The position numbers and the translations under genes were made by a program. This document shows, in pieces, positions 52,511 to 61,031 of a stretch of 64,000 nt of DNA. Each line of letters opens with the position of its first letter. Within the stretch, counting starts at the first letter, position 1. The notes beneath the pieces are model-generated. The model saw nothing but the letters and a program-made list of their open reading frames with translations, had not been told where the DNA came from and did no database searches. This DNA is from Bizionia paragorgiae (lineage in GTDB: Bacteria; Bacteroidota; Bacteroidia; Flavobacteriales; Flavobacteriaceae), in the NCBI RefSeq assembly GCF_900107625.1, contig NZ_FNQK01000002.1, positions 1-64,000 of the forward strand. Reading direction: 5' to 3'.

Positions 52511-54346
52511 TTACTGATAGCCCTCGGCCTGAAGTGTAAACAATTCAGAATATAAGGCCTTGTTTAACATGAGTTCCTCATGGGTTCCAATTTCAACCAC
52601 ACGACCGTGCTCTAATACTAAAATCCTATCGGCTTGACGTACCGTACTAAATCTGTGGGATATAATTATACTCGTCTTACCTTCGGTTAAACCAATAAAG
52701 CGATCAAAAACTTCACTTTCAGCCCTAGCATCCAACGCCGATGTGGGTTCGTCAAGAATCATTACTTCAGCATCCTTCATATAGGCACGTGCTAAAGCCA
52801 CCTTTTGCCACTGCCCACCAGACAACTCTTGTCCGTTAGTAAAACGTTTTCCTAACTGTTGGTTATAACCATATTTTAAATCGTCCACCACCTCCTTAGC
52901 CAAACTTAACGCAGCGGCCTCTTCTATTTTATCCTGGTTCTCCAATTCATCAATATCACCAATCGCGATGTTTTCGCGCACCGTAAACTCATACCTAAAG
53001 AAATCCTGAAAAATAACCCCAAAAAATTCCTGATACTCAGCAATAGCATAACGGTTAATATTTACACCGTCCAAAAGAATTTCACCAGATGTAGGCTCAT
53101 AAAAACGCAATAGTAATTTTATTAAGGTAGTTTTACCAGCCCCATTTTGCCCTACAAAGGCTAGCTTCTCGCCTGCCTTTAGCGTAAAACTCACCCCTTT
53201 TAAAATGTCCTGTTCCGAATTAGGGTAAGCAAAATGCACGTCTTTAAACTCAAAACCCGTTTTGATGTGCTTGGGTAGCGGACAGTCTTCTTTAACTTTA
53301 GAGCTAATAGAAATGTCTATAAAATCGAAATAATCTTTTAGGTATAATGCACTCTCAGAAATCCGAGTGAATTTCGAAAAGAAATCCTGTAGATTTCGTG
53401 TAAGACGGTTGAAAGAAGCAGATAAAAAAGTTAATTCACCCAAGGTAATTACACCGGAAAGTACGCGATAGATAATAAAAACATAAGCCCCATAATAACT
53501 TAAAGTCCCCAAGACATTAAACAAAAAACCTAATGCCGAGCGCTTTATCGCTAGTGTTTTGTTGAGCTGATAATATTCTTCTGACAGATTTTTAAAGCGG
53601 TCTACAACAAAATCGGTTAAACCAAATAGCTTAATCTCTTTAGCGGTTTTATCATTGGCTCCTATAAACCGTAAATAATCCAACTCACGACGCTCCGAGG
53701 TCCAACTTCTTGCTAAAGAGTATTGCTGCTGACTGAAGCGTACTTCATTAATAAACGAAGGAATAATACTTAAAACTAGAAGTATAATTAAATAGGGTTC
53801 AAAATAAATTAAACCAGCAACGAGTGTCGCTATAGAAATGGCGCTTTGAGCCTGCCCTAAAACATTAGACATCAATCCCACGCGACTTGTAGTCTGGGTT
53901 CTCGCACGCTCTAACTTGTCATAAAATTCCGAATCTTCTAATAGACTAATATTAATCTGATTCGTTTTTTTTATAATCGTAATGGAGGTCGCAATATTAT
54001 ACTCGTCTCCCAACAAACCGTCGGTTAACGAAATAGCCCTACTCATTAAATCGGATACAATAATAAGTGCAAACTCTACCCCGACATAAGTCCATAGCAC
54101 TGTGTAATCTGGGAGTTCTAATGAAATTTGTAAGATAATTTCATCAATAATAAGCTTCCCTAGCCATAAAATAACAACGGGCAACAAGGCACCAATACCA
54201 CGACAAAAAGCGGCTAATAAGAAAAGACCTTTATTAACCTTCCAAATTTCTTTAAAAAAACGAGGAAGGTAAACCAAAGCATTAAATGAAGATTTAAGGC
54301 TTGTTTTATTTTTGTCTTTTATAGAAGTTGGCTTACGTCTTCGCAT
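52511..54346 (-). CDS. ABC transporter, fused permease and ATP-binding protein (exporter type)
   Basis: 611 aa. Basic N-terminus (MRRRKPTSIKDKNKTSLK), six membrane helices (about 35-345) and an ATPase domain (375-600): Walker A GQNGAGKTT, Q-loop VIFQDFFRY, signature LSGGQWQKVALARA, Walker B EVMILDEPTSALD, H-loop ISHRFSTV. This is a half-transporter that would work as a homodimer exporting lipid, peptide or other hydrophobic substrate; the substrate cannot be told. It lies between the SufT-like gene (12 bp) and the DUF2480 gene (19 bp), suggesting one transcript. Confidence 0.93.
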   Translation of the reverse strand: MRRRKPTSIKDKNKTSLKSSFNALVYLPRFFKEIWKVNKGLFLLAAFCRGIGALLPVVILWLGKLIIDEIILQISLELPDYTVLWTYVGVEFALIIVSDLMSRAISLTDGLLGDEYNIATSITIIKKTNQINISLLEDSEFYDKLERARTQTTSRVGLMSNVLGQAQSAISIATLVAGLIYFEPYLIILLVLSIIPSFINEVRFSQQQYSLARSWTSERRELDYLRFIGANDKTAKEIKLFGLTDFVVDRFKNLSEEYYQLNKTLAIKRSALGFLFNVLGTLSYYGAYVFIIYRVLSGVITLGELTFLSASFNRLTRNLQDFFSKFTRISESALYLKDYFDFIDISISSKVKEDCPLPKHIKTGFEFKDVHFAYPNSEQDILKGVSFTLKAGEKLAFVGQNGAGKTTLIKLLLRFYEPTSGEILLDGVNINRYAIAEYQEFFGVIFQDFFRYEFTVRENIAIGDIDELENQDKIEEAAALSLAKEVVDDLKYGYNQQLGKRFTNGQELSGGQWQKVALARAYMKDAEVMILDEPTSALDARAESEVFDRFIGLTEGKTSIIISHRFSTVRQADRILVLEHGRVVEIGTHEELMLNKALYSELFTLQAEGYQ

Positions 54347-54358
54347 AACAACGGTCTA

Positions 54359-54685
54359 CTAAAGCATCCCGAGTTCTAATTTTGCTTCCTCACTCATTAA
54401 TTCTTGAGACCATGGCGGATCGAAAGTTATTTCAACCTCGGCACTTTTCACTTCATTTAAGGACTTTACTTTCTCTTCTACTTCCATAGGTAGTGTTTCA
54501 GCCACTGGGCAGTTAGGAGTGGTTAATGTCATTAATATTTTCACATCGTAATCTTCATTTACGAATACATCGTAAATTAATCCCAATTCGTAAATATCTA
54601 CAGGAATCTCTGGATCATAAATGGTTTTAATAACCTTTACGATTTTTTCGCCTAAGGCTTGTGTATCTATTGTTGTATCGCTCAT
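54359..54685 (-). CDS. sufT: MIP18-family Fe-S assembly protein (SufT-like)
   Basis: 108 aa, one DUF59/MIP18 domain: KVIKTIYDPEIPVDIYELGL, IYDVFVNEDYDVKILMTLTT, PNCPVAETLPMEVEEKV, VEITFDPPWSQELMSEEAKL. The conserved Cys (TPNCPVAE) and the DPEIPVDIYELGLI signature identify the family, which helps mature Fe-S proteins. In Bacteroidota a gene like this travels with the suf genes. It is 69 bp after sufE. Confidence 0.88.
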   Translation of the reverse strand: MSDTTIDTQALGEKIVKVIKTIYDPEIPVDIYELGLIYDVFVNEDYDVKILMTLTTPNCPVAETLPMEVEEKVKSLNEVKSAEVEITFDPPWSQELMSEEAKLELGML

Positions 54686-54754
54686 TATATTCTATTTAAA
54701 CCTTCTCTTTTTTGAAAGCTGTTTTTTTTTATTTCTGGCAACAATTAAAAGGTA

Positions 54755-55180
54755 CTATTTTAATTGTGTTTGGTATGCTATGGCATACATTTTTAATTGC
54801 TTAATCATACTCACTAATCCATTCGCACGCGTTGGAGACAAGTGTTCTTTTAGTCCGATTTCGTCTATAAAATCGGTATTAGCTTCAATAATCTCGCTGG
54901 GTTGCTGATTAGAAAATACGCGGATTAATATCGCGATGATTCCTTTAGTAATAATAGCATCACTATCTGCAGTAAATGCAATTTTGTCATCTTGTAACTC
55001 AGCATGAACCCAAACTTTACTCTGACAGCCTTTAATAATATGATCTTCTGTTTTGTATTGCTCATCAATTAAAGGTAAATCTTTACCCAAATCAATCATA
55101 TATTGATAGCGCTCTTCCCAATCTTCAAACATTGAAAACTCATCAATAATCTCCTCTTGTATTTCTTTAATAGTTTGCAT
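54755..55180 (-). CDS. sufE: Cysteine desulfuration protein SufE
   Basis: 141 aa. The sulfur-accepting Cys is Cys52 in IIKGCQSKVWV. Other family segments are FEDWEERYQYMIDLGKDLPL near the N-terminus and EIGLKEHLSPTRANGLVSMI near the end. It takes sulfur from SufS, encoded about 2 kb upstream in the same orientation, and hands it to SufB in the SufBCD scaffold. A TAATTTTG -7-like box (55214-55221) and a palindrome precede it. Confidence 0.95.
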   Translation of the reverse strand: MQTIKEIQEEIIDEFSMFEDWEERYQYMIDLGKDLPLIDEQYKTEDHIIKGCQSKVWVHAELQDDKIAFTADSDAIITKGIIAILIRVFSNQQPSEIIEANTDFIDEIGLKEHLSPTRANGLVSMIKQLKMYAIAYQTQLK

Positions 55181-55213
55181 TTCTATCGATTAAATATTCG
55201 TCATTACAGATTA

Positions 55214-55238
55214 CAAAATTAAGCATTACAATTGTAAT
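55214..55238 (-). promoter_or_regulatory. Candidate sufE promoter with overlapping 14-bp palindrome
   Basis: CAAAATTA on plus (55214-55221) reads TAATTTTG on minus. Just upstream is the perfect palindrome ATTACAATTGTAAT (55225-55238), which would lie between the -33 and -7 boxes and could be an operator. No good -33 is found, so confidence is low. Confidence 0.35.
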
Positions 55239-55242
55239 ACCC

Positions 55243-55713
55243 TTATTTTTTACCGTTAGTTAATGCCATCATTTGCTCAATAACTTCTACAAGATCAGCA
55301 TGCGGATTTCCGGCATCAAAAGCTTGTGTTTTATAGGTCTCACCATTTTTGCTAACGGTTAGCGAACCTATAGGCGCCCCATCGTATTGATGTGCTTTAC
55401 TTGGTGCTTCTAACTTAGGAATTGAAGTCAAGTCAACAGCATTTACAAGGGTCACTAACGATTCCCATTGTTTATCGTCTAAACTTACAACCTGAGGTTT
55501 AGCATTGCGCTCATTTACCCATGACACCATTCTATTTTTAATAGTGATATTTTTATAAGTCCCACGCGTTACCGCTTCATACTCTAAACTAAGATCTTCA
55601 CTTTGTTCCATTTTTGCTTGTGTATCTGTTAATGCAGCTGCCTTTGAAGCCTCTGTAGAAGCACCACATGCATTTAAAATAATAGTAAATAATAGTATCG
55701 TTATTGTTTTCAT
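55243..55713 (-). CDS. Small lipoprotein of unknown function
   Basis: 156 aa. The lipoprotein signal ends at ILNACG (Cys16). The rest is a single small beta/alpha domain: LEYEAVTRGTYKNITIKNRM, KQWESLVTLVNAVDLTSIPK, GAPIGSLTVSKNGETYKTQA. No recognised motif. It resembles flavobacterial lipoproteins without assigned role. It sits between the M43 protease and sufE on the same strand (62 bp to sufE). Confidence 0.75.
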   Translation of the reverse strand: MKTITILLFTIILNACGASTEASKAAALTDTQAKMEQSEDLSLEYEAVTRGTYKNITIKNRMVSWVNERNAKPQVVSLDDKQWESLVTLVNAVDLTSIPKLEAPSKAHQYDGAPIGSLTVSKNGETYKTQAFDAGNPHADLVEVIEQMMALTNGKK

Positions 55714-55750
55714 TTCTATATGGTTTTAGTTTTATATCTATTATAATACA

Positions 55751-55778
55751 AAAAAGACGCCAAAAATGACGTCTTTTT
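55751..55778 (-). terminator. Terminator after the M43 protease gene
   Basis: Stem AAAAAGACG / CGTCTTTTT with a ten-base loop lies just 3' of the M43 stop codon on the minus strand, symmetrical with A and T runs. Confidence 0.85.
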
Positions 55779-55798
55779 AATTTAATATTAAAAAAGTA

Positions 55799-56863
55799 TT
55801 AGTTTGCTAAGCCTTCTCTTACACCTCCTGGTGCAAACAAAGCACGCATTCTATTTCGTTGTCCGTCAGAAAACATATACATACAAGCATCATCTACATA
55901 ATCCATATAGTTCATGGTCATGTCATTAGACTTACAATTATAAGTTGGATACGAAGGGCAGCCGTAATTTGGAGCATCTGATTTTGGTGTATCAGCAACA
56001 AAGTCATCTCTATTACATCTACCATCGCCCCAAATATGACGTAGGTTTAAATAATGTCCCACTTCATGAGTTGTCGTTCTACCACCATCAAAAGGAGCAG
56101 AAACATAACCTGTAGTCCCAAAATACTGAGCACCTACTACAACACCGTCCGTATTTGCCGGACCTCCTGGGAATTGAGCATATCCTAAAATTCCTCCCCC
56201 AATATTACATACCCAAATATTCAAGTGGGTCTCTGGAGTTACAGGTGGGTACGCATATTTTACAGCATCATTAGTTCCCCATGACCCTGTAGAATTGGCA
56301 TGTCTAAACGTCCCTGCCAAAGTAAATTCTATTTCTGTATCTGTAATATCATTACTGAATTCTGCTGGTAATTGACTAGCATCACTATTTGCTAATCTAA
56401 AATCTTCATTTAACACTGTGATTTGTGACGCTATTTGATTATCACTAATATTTTGAGCGCTATTACTATACACCACATGTACATAAACCGGGATATTTAA
56501 AACCCCTAAACCATCATCTATAGGCAAGATATCATCGCCTCCTGATCCGCCACCTCCTGGTCCGCCACCATTTCCTCCTGGCTTACCTTTTGCAGCAATA
56601 AAACTTCTTGATTGGTACTCTATATCATACATTGTTTTCTCTAGCCCCTTATCTTCGTTTAATAAACGATTTAAGTTCACCATGGTATGACAAACAGGTT
56701 TGCCTTCTGCCATTCTTAGAGACTCGTCGACATCTGCATCAGTATACAAATAAAAATCCGACATGTCGATGTTTGCCTCTTGTTGTAGTTCATCAGATTT
56801 GTCTTCATTACAAGCGGTAAAGAATAGCGTTAGTGCCAAAGCACTAAAAATTAATTTTTTCAT
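55799..56863 (-). CDS. M43 family (cytophagalysin-like) zinc metalloprotease lipoprotein
   Basis: 354 aa. The lipoprotein signal ends at FFTAC (Cys18). A Gly-rich linker follows (KPGGNGGGPGGGGSGGDDIL, about 94-113). The catalytic domain has the metzincin motif HEVGHYLNLRH (266-276) and a Met-turn in MTMNYMDYVDDACMYMFSDG. The segment LNEDFRLANSDASQLPAEF is typical of M43B pappalysin-like enzymes. It should cleave proteins outside or at the cell surface. It lies between sufS and the small lipoprotein gene but has its own terminator, so it is not functionally tied to SUF. Confidence 0.93.
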   Translation of the reverse strand: MKKLIFSALALTLFFTACNEDKSDELQQEANIDMSDFYLYTDADVDESLRMAEGKPVCHTMVNLNRLLNEDKGLEKTMYDIEYQSRSFIAAKGKPGGNGGGPGGGGSGGDDILPIDDGLGVLNIPVYVHVVYSNSAQNISDNQIASQITVLNEDFRLANSDASQLPAEFSNDITDTEIEFTLAGTFRHANSTGSWGTNDAVKYAYPPVTPETHLNIWVCNIGGGILGYAQFPGGPANTDGVVVGAQYFGTTGYVSAPFDGGRTTTHEVGHYLNLRHIWGDGRCNRDDFVADTPKSDAPNYGCPSYPTYNCKSNDMTMNYMDYVDDACMYMFSDGQRNRMRALFAPGGVREGLAN

Positions 56864-57030
56864 ATCTACTATATTTTTGTTAAGGAATTCCTAAATATAT
56901 AACTAATACAAAAAAAACTAACTAATTCTTTACTTAAAATACTAATTTTTCGATAAAATGCAAATACAGAAAATCGTTCGGTTAATTATAAAGAAGCCAA
57001 AAACCCTAAGATTACTACCTTTAAAATCCG

Positions 57031-58245
57031 TTATGATAACATCATTTTAGCCTTCTTTACACCTTCAACCAAAGCGTCGATTTCTGCTTTTGTATTATAG
57101 AAAGAAAAAGAAGCTCTTACCGTGCCTGGAATCTTAAAGAAGTCCATTATCGGTTGTGTGCAGTGGTGCCCTGTTCTTACAGCAATTCCCATTTTATCTA
57201 ATAAAGTTCCCACATCGTAAGGGTGAATGCCTTCTAAGTTAAACGATATTACCGAGGTTTTATTAGCACTAGTTCCGTAGATTTTCAAGCCTTCAATTTC
57301 TAAAAGACGTTGTGTTCCATAGGCTAACAACTCATTTTCATAGGTTGCAATAGCCTCAAAACCTATAGCGTTCATATAGTCTACAGCCGCTCCAAAAGCG
57401 ATACCACCACAAATATTTGGAGTTCCAGCTTCAAACTTATGAGGCAAGCCTGCATAGGTCGTTTTTTCGAAACTCACTTGATCTATCATTTCACCTCCTC
57501 CTTGGTACGGTGGTAATTTATTAAGCCATTCTTCTTTACCATATAATAGTCCTACACCTGTTGGACCGCACATTTTATGTGCCGAAGCCACATAAAAGTC
57601 GACATCCAAGGCCTGCACATCGGGTTTAATATGCGGACAAGATTGTGCGCCATCGATTAAAACAGCAGCGCCTACAGCATGTGCTTTTTCAATAATATAC
57701 TCTATGGGATTAATCGTCCCTAAAGCATTAGAAATATGATTTACAAATACTAATTTGGTACGATCACTCAACAACGCATTGTATGCTTCCATAATCAGCT
57801 CGCCCTCCAAATTCATAGGAATGACTTTTAAAACCGCTCCTGTACGCTCACATAACATTTGCCATGGTACAATATTACTATGATGCTCTAAAGCAGACAC
57901 TATAATTTCATCACCCTCTTTTAATAAGGACGTAAACCCTTGTGCCACAAGATTAATACTTTCGGTTGTTCCTGCGGTGAGTATAATTTCGTAATTGTGT
58001 TTTGCATTAAAATGCTTTTGTATGGTATTTCGAGCCGCCTCATATTTATCGGTAGCTTCTTGGCTTAACGTATGTACACCTCTATGAATATTAGCATTAT
58101 AATTACTGTAATAATCAACAATTACATCAATCACCTGTTGTGGAGTTTGAGATGTTGCAGCATTATCAAAATACACTAAAGGTTTACCATTGACTTGACG
58201 TGAAAGTATTGGAAAATCTTTTCTTATGTGATCTGCGTTTAGCAT
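57031..58245 (-). CDS. sufS: Cysteine desulfurase SufS
   Basis: 404 aa, family length. The PLP Lys224 lies in SAHKMCGPTGVG, His121 in ALEHHSNIVPW stacks on the cofactor, and the persulfide Cys362 in RTGHHCTQPIMDFF. The substrate-binding segments HTLSQEATDKYE and GGGEMIDQVSFE are also conserved. It converts cysteine to alanine and passes persulfide sulfur to SufE, then to SufBCD. Although close to sufD, it is separated from it by a terminator and has its own promoter, so it is a second transcription unit of the locus. Confidence 0.97.
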   Translation of the reverse strand: MLNADHIRKDFPILSRQVNGKPLVYFDNAATSQTPQQVIDVIVDYYSNYNANIHRGVHTLSQEATDKYEAARNTIQKHFNAKHNYEIILTAGTTESINLVAQGFTSLLKEGDEIIVSALEHHSNIVPWQMLCERTGAVLKVIPMNLEGELIMEAYNALLSDRTKLVFVNHISNALGTINPIEYIIEKAHAVGAAVLIDGAQSCPHIKPDVQALDVDFYVASAHKMCGPTGVGLLYGKEEWLNKLPPYQGGGEMIDQVSFEKTTYAGLPHKFEAGTPNICGGIAFGAAVDYMNAIGFEAIATYENELLAYGTQRLLEIEGLKIYGTSANKTSVISFNLEGIHPYDVGTLLDKMGIAVRTGHHCTQPIMDFFKIPGTVRASFSFYNTKAEIDALVEGVKKAKMMLS

Positions 58246-58306
58246 AGTTTTAAGGTCTATTAAAGTGTAAAATTGCCATTAAAGAAGGGGGTTCCTTAAC
58301 TACTGA

Positions 58307-58338
58307 CAAAAATACGAAACGTTTTTCATCTTGCTCAA
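58307..58338 (-). promoter_or_regulatory. sufS promoter
   Basis: On minus, TTG (complement of CAA, 58336-58338), a 21-base spacer and TATTTTTG (complement of CAAAAATA, 58307-58314) match the Bacteroidota consensus. The -33 element overlaps an inverted repeat (58331-58351). Confidence 0.72.
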
Positions 58339-58351
58339 CTCATTTGAGCAA
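58331..58351. promoter_or_regulatory. Inverted repeat overlapping the sufS -33 box
   Basis: TTGCTCAA (58331-58338), five bases CTCAT, then TTGAGCAA (58344-58351) form a perfect eight-base inverted repeat. It covers the -33 element and extends upstream of it, where a repressor or activator dimer could bind. It is not followed by a T-run, so it is not a terminator. Confidence 0.6.
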
Positions 58352-58388
58352 TATCGAACGCGGGGTTTAAAAAATCATTATTCGGTAT

Positions 58389-58427
58389 AAAAAAAGCCAT
58401 TTCTATTGGGATAGAAACGGCTTTTTT
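58389..58427 (-). terminator. Intrinsic terminator between sufD and sufS
   Basis: The A-run, GCC and TTTCTAT pair with ATAGAAA, GGC and the T-run around a GGG-type loop, giving a long nearly perfect stem with T-runs on either strand. It ends the sufA-sufD transcript on the minus strand. Confidence 0.92.
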
Positions 58428-58448
58428 GTATTATTTACGAGCGTAAAT

Positions 58449-59762
58449 CTATAAGTCGAAACCTATATTCACTCCTAATTTATTTGCTATAATTTTAGTG
58501 ATTCTAGTTTTAATTTCTGGAATTCTTACCGAACTTAAAACGTTATTACTAAAAGCATACATCAATAAAGCTTTAGCTTCTTTTTTTGGAATACCACGAG
58601 AGCGCATATAGAACATGGCACTTTCATCCAATTGCCCAATAGTACAACCGTGAGAACATTTTACATCATCTGCAAATATTTCAAGCTGTGGCTTGGTGTT
58701 TATCGACGCTTTATCACTTAACAAAATATTGTTGTTAGATTGAAAAGCGTTGGTTTTCTGAGCTAATTTTTCAACGACAATCTTTCCGTTAAAAACACCC
58801 GTTGCACTATCGCCAAAAATACCTTTATAATCTTGGTGACTTTCGCAATTAGGCTCGATATGATGCACTAAAGTGTTGTGATCTACGTGTTGTTTATCTC
58901 CAATAATAGTAATCCCTTTCATGGTCGATTCTATACGCTCACCATTTTGATAGAAATTAAGATTATTACGTGTTAATTTTCCTCCAAACGAAAAGGTGTG
59001 TACCAAACAGTGACTCTGCTCCTTTTGGTCGACAAAAGTATTATCGATTAAAGAGGCATTACTATTATCATTTTGCAGTTTATAATAATCTACAATTGCG
59101 CGTTTAGCGGTATAAATTTCGGTAACACTGTTTGTAAGGACTGGATTATCCGTTAAACTTTGGTGACGCTCAAAAATCTGCACTTCAGAATTCTCATCGG
59201 CAACAATTAAGTTACGAGGTTGCAACATTAAAGCCGCTTCGTTGCCCGTAGAAAAGTGTAGTATTTGAATAGGCTTATCTACCAATTTATTTTTTGGGAT
59301 ATGAATATAAGCACCTTCGCTAGAAAACGCTGTATTTAAAGCCGTTAAACTGTCTTTAGTTGCTACTTTATTAAAGTAGGTTTCGATAACCTGTTTGTAT
59401 TTAGGCTTATTTAAAGCCGACGACATTAAGCAAACATCAATTCCGTCGTGAGTTGTTTGTGATAAATGCGACGAGTATTTCCCATCTATAAAAATAATTT
59501 TATAGGTATCGATATCGTGTAAAAAGTACTTTTTAATGTCCTTATACTCTATAGAATTCTCTTGTTTAGGAAACACGCTATAATCGTGTTTTAAAACCGT
59601 ATTTAACGAGGTATATTTCCATGCTTCCTGCTTTTTGGTAGGAAAGCCTTCGGTTTCAAATGTTTTTATAGCTTCGCTTCTAATATCGTGAACAGGTGAA
59701 TGTACATCGATATCCTCTTCGAATGCTAAAAAGGATGATACCAATTTTTCTTTTAAATCCAT
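58449..59762 (-). CDS. sufD: Fe-S cluster assembly protein SufD
   Basis: 437 aa. The N-terminal helical part (EGFPTKKQEAWKYTSLNTVL) precedes the right-handed beta-helix core (about 140-390, with ENSEVQIFERHQ, NLNFYQNGERIESTMKGITI, HVDHNTLVHHIEPNCESHQD and FNGKIVVEKLAQKTNAFQSN). The C-terminal segment (DDVKCSHGCTIGQLDESAMF) is conserved with SufB, including Cys. It forms a scaffold with SufB and SufC that builds Fe-S clusters. It is the last gene of the sufA-B-lipoprotein-C-D unit, 73 bp after sufC. Confidence 0.95.
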   Translation of the reverse strand: MDLKEKLVSSFLAFEEDIDVHSPVHDIRSEAIKTFETEGFPTKKQEAWKYTSLNTVLKHDYSVFPKQENSIEYKDIKKYFLHDIDTYKIIFIDGKYSSHLSQTTHDGIDVCLMSSALNKPKYKQVIETYFNKVATKDSLTALNTAFSSEGAYIHIPKNKLVDKPIQILHFSTGNEAALMLQPRNLIVADENSEVQIFERHQSLTDNPVLTNSVTEIYTAKRAIVDYYKLQNDNSNASLIDNTFVDQKEQSHCLVHTFSFGGKLTRNNLNFYQNGERIESTMKGITIIGDKQHVDHNTLVHHIEPNCESHQDYKGIFGDSATGVFNGKIVVEKLAQKTNAFQSNNNILLSDKASINTKPQLEIFADDVKCSHGCTIGQLDESAMFYMRSRGIPKKEAKALLMYAFSNNVLSSVRIPEIKTRITKIIANKLGVNIGFDL

Positions 59763-59835
59763 TGTTGTTAAGTCTTTAGTGGTTGTTTTTATTAAGTCTA
59801 TACAGACCTCTTACTTTAAAACTACGCACTAAGTT

Positions 59836-60588
59836 TTACGCGTTTACTTCTTCTTTAATCCAATCGTAACCTTTTTCTTCTAACTCGTGAGCTAGTTCTT
59901 TACCACCAGACTTTACAATACGCCCTTCATATAATACATGTACAAAATCAGGAACGATATAGTCTAATAATCTTTGGTAGTGTGTAATAACGATTACCGC
60001 ATTATCTTTAGACTTTAATTTATTTACTCCATTAGCAACGATACGAAGCGCATCGATATCTAAACCAGAATCCGTTTCATCTAAGATGGCTAATTTTGGC
60101 TCTAACATCGCCATTTGGAATATTTCATTACGTTTTTTCTCTCCTCCAGAAAATCCTTCATTTAATGAACGCGATAAAAACTTTCTATCCATTTCTAAAA
60201 GTTCTGATTTCTCACGAATCAATTTTAGCATATCTTTTGCAGGCATATCCTCTAAACCTTTAGACTTGCGAGTTTCGTTAATCGCTGTTTTGATGAAGTT
60301 CGTTACAGAAACACCAGGTATCTCTACAGGATATTGAAAGGATAAGAAAATACCTTTGTGTGCTCTTTCTTCTGCTGAAAGCTCTTCGATATCTTCATTT
60401 TCTAAAATAATTTCTCCTTTAGTAACCTCGTATTCTTCCTTTCCAGAAATCACTGAAGCCAGTGTACTTTTACCAGAACCGTTAGGTCCCATAATAGCGT
60501 GTACTTCTCCAGCTTTAACCTCAAGGTTAATACCGTTTAAAATAGATTTATTTTCAACACTTGCGTGTAAGTCTTTAATCTTCAACAT
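59836..60588 (-). CDS. sufC: Fe-S cluster assembly ATPase SufC
   Basis: 250 aa ABC-type ATPase with no membrane part: Walker A GPNGSGKST (34-42), signature FSGGEKKRNEIFQ, Walker B KLAILDETDSGLDIDAL, H-loop VITHYQRL. The SufC-type insertion LSAEERAHKGIFLSFQYPVE is present. It powers the SufBCD scaffold. Its ATG overlaps the end of the lipoprotein gene by 14 bp, consistent with translational coupling. Confidence 0.97.
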   Translation of the reverse strand: MLKIKDLHASVENKSILNGINLEVKAGEVHAIMGPNGSGKSTLASVISGKEEYEVTKGEIILENEDIEELSAEERAHKGIFLSFQYPVEIPGVSVTNFIKTAINETRKSKGLEDMPAKDMLKLIREKSELLEMDRKFLSRSLNEGFSGGEKKRNEIFQMAMLEPKLAILDETDSGLDIDALRIVANGVNKLKSKDNAVIVITHYQRLLDYIVPDFVHVLYEGRIVKSGGKELAHELEEKGYDWIKEEVNA

Positions 60589-60994
60589 ATCCTTTTTGTT
60601 CTAAAATTACTGCTTTGTTAAGATCTGAATTTTGTTTCTTAACGCTAATTATTTCTTTAATTTCTATACTATTTGGCCAACCTTCTTCACCTTCCGGCTT
60701 CGGTACAATAAGACCTCTTACCTGGACTAAAACACCATCGGTAGGCTCTTCTTTGTACGTTTGGGCTAAGGCATTCAACTCTTTGGTTTTCTCATTTAAG
60801 ATCACACCGTAAATTGAACTACTCCCTATTTGTAACACTGCTGCATCTGCATAATAAATATACTCTCCAGCAAACAATGTTAATCCGTCGTTAGCAGAAA
60901 CGCCTGTGGTTGTTTCCTCAACTCCCGTTTCATTTTTAGTGTCTTTACAGCCTAGTAAAGCAAGACCCATACATAAAAGAAGTATTTTTTTCAT
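60575..60994 (-). CDS. Lipoprotein of unknown function encoded within the suf operon
   Basis: 139 aa. The lipoprotein signal MKKILLLCMGLALLGC (Cys16) is followed by an acidic linker (KDTKNETGVEETTTG) and one small domain with GEYIYYADAAVLQIGSSSIY, GVILNEKTKELNALAQTY and EIKEIISVKKQNSDLNKAVI. The look is of a small beta-barrel (OB/NlpE-like) fold, but I cannot assign a family. It sits 37 bp after sufB and overlaps sufC by 14 bp. A periplasmic or outer-membrane lipoprotein inside a cytoplasmic assembly operon is unusual. It might monitor envelope iron or redox state, but this is inference. Confidence 0.8.
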   Translation of the reverse strand: MKKILLLCMGLALLGCKDTKNETGVEETTTGVSANDGLTLFAGEYIYYADAAVLQIGSSSIYGVILNEKTKELNALAQTYKEEPTDGVLVQVRGLIVPKPEGEEGWPNSIEIKEIISVKKQNSDLNKAVILEQKGYVED

Positions 60995-61031
60995 TGTATT
61001 TCTATTTTAAGCTTTGCTTGATTTACTGCTA

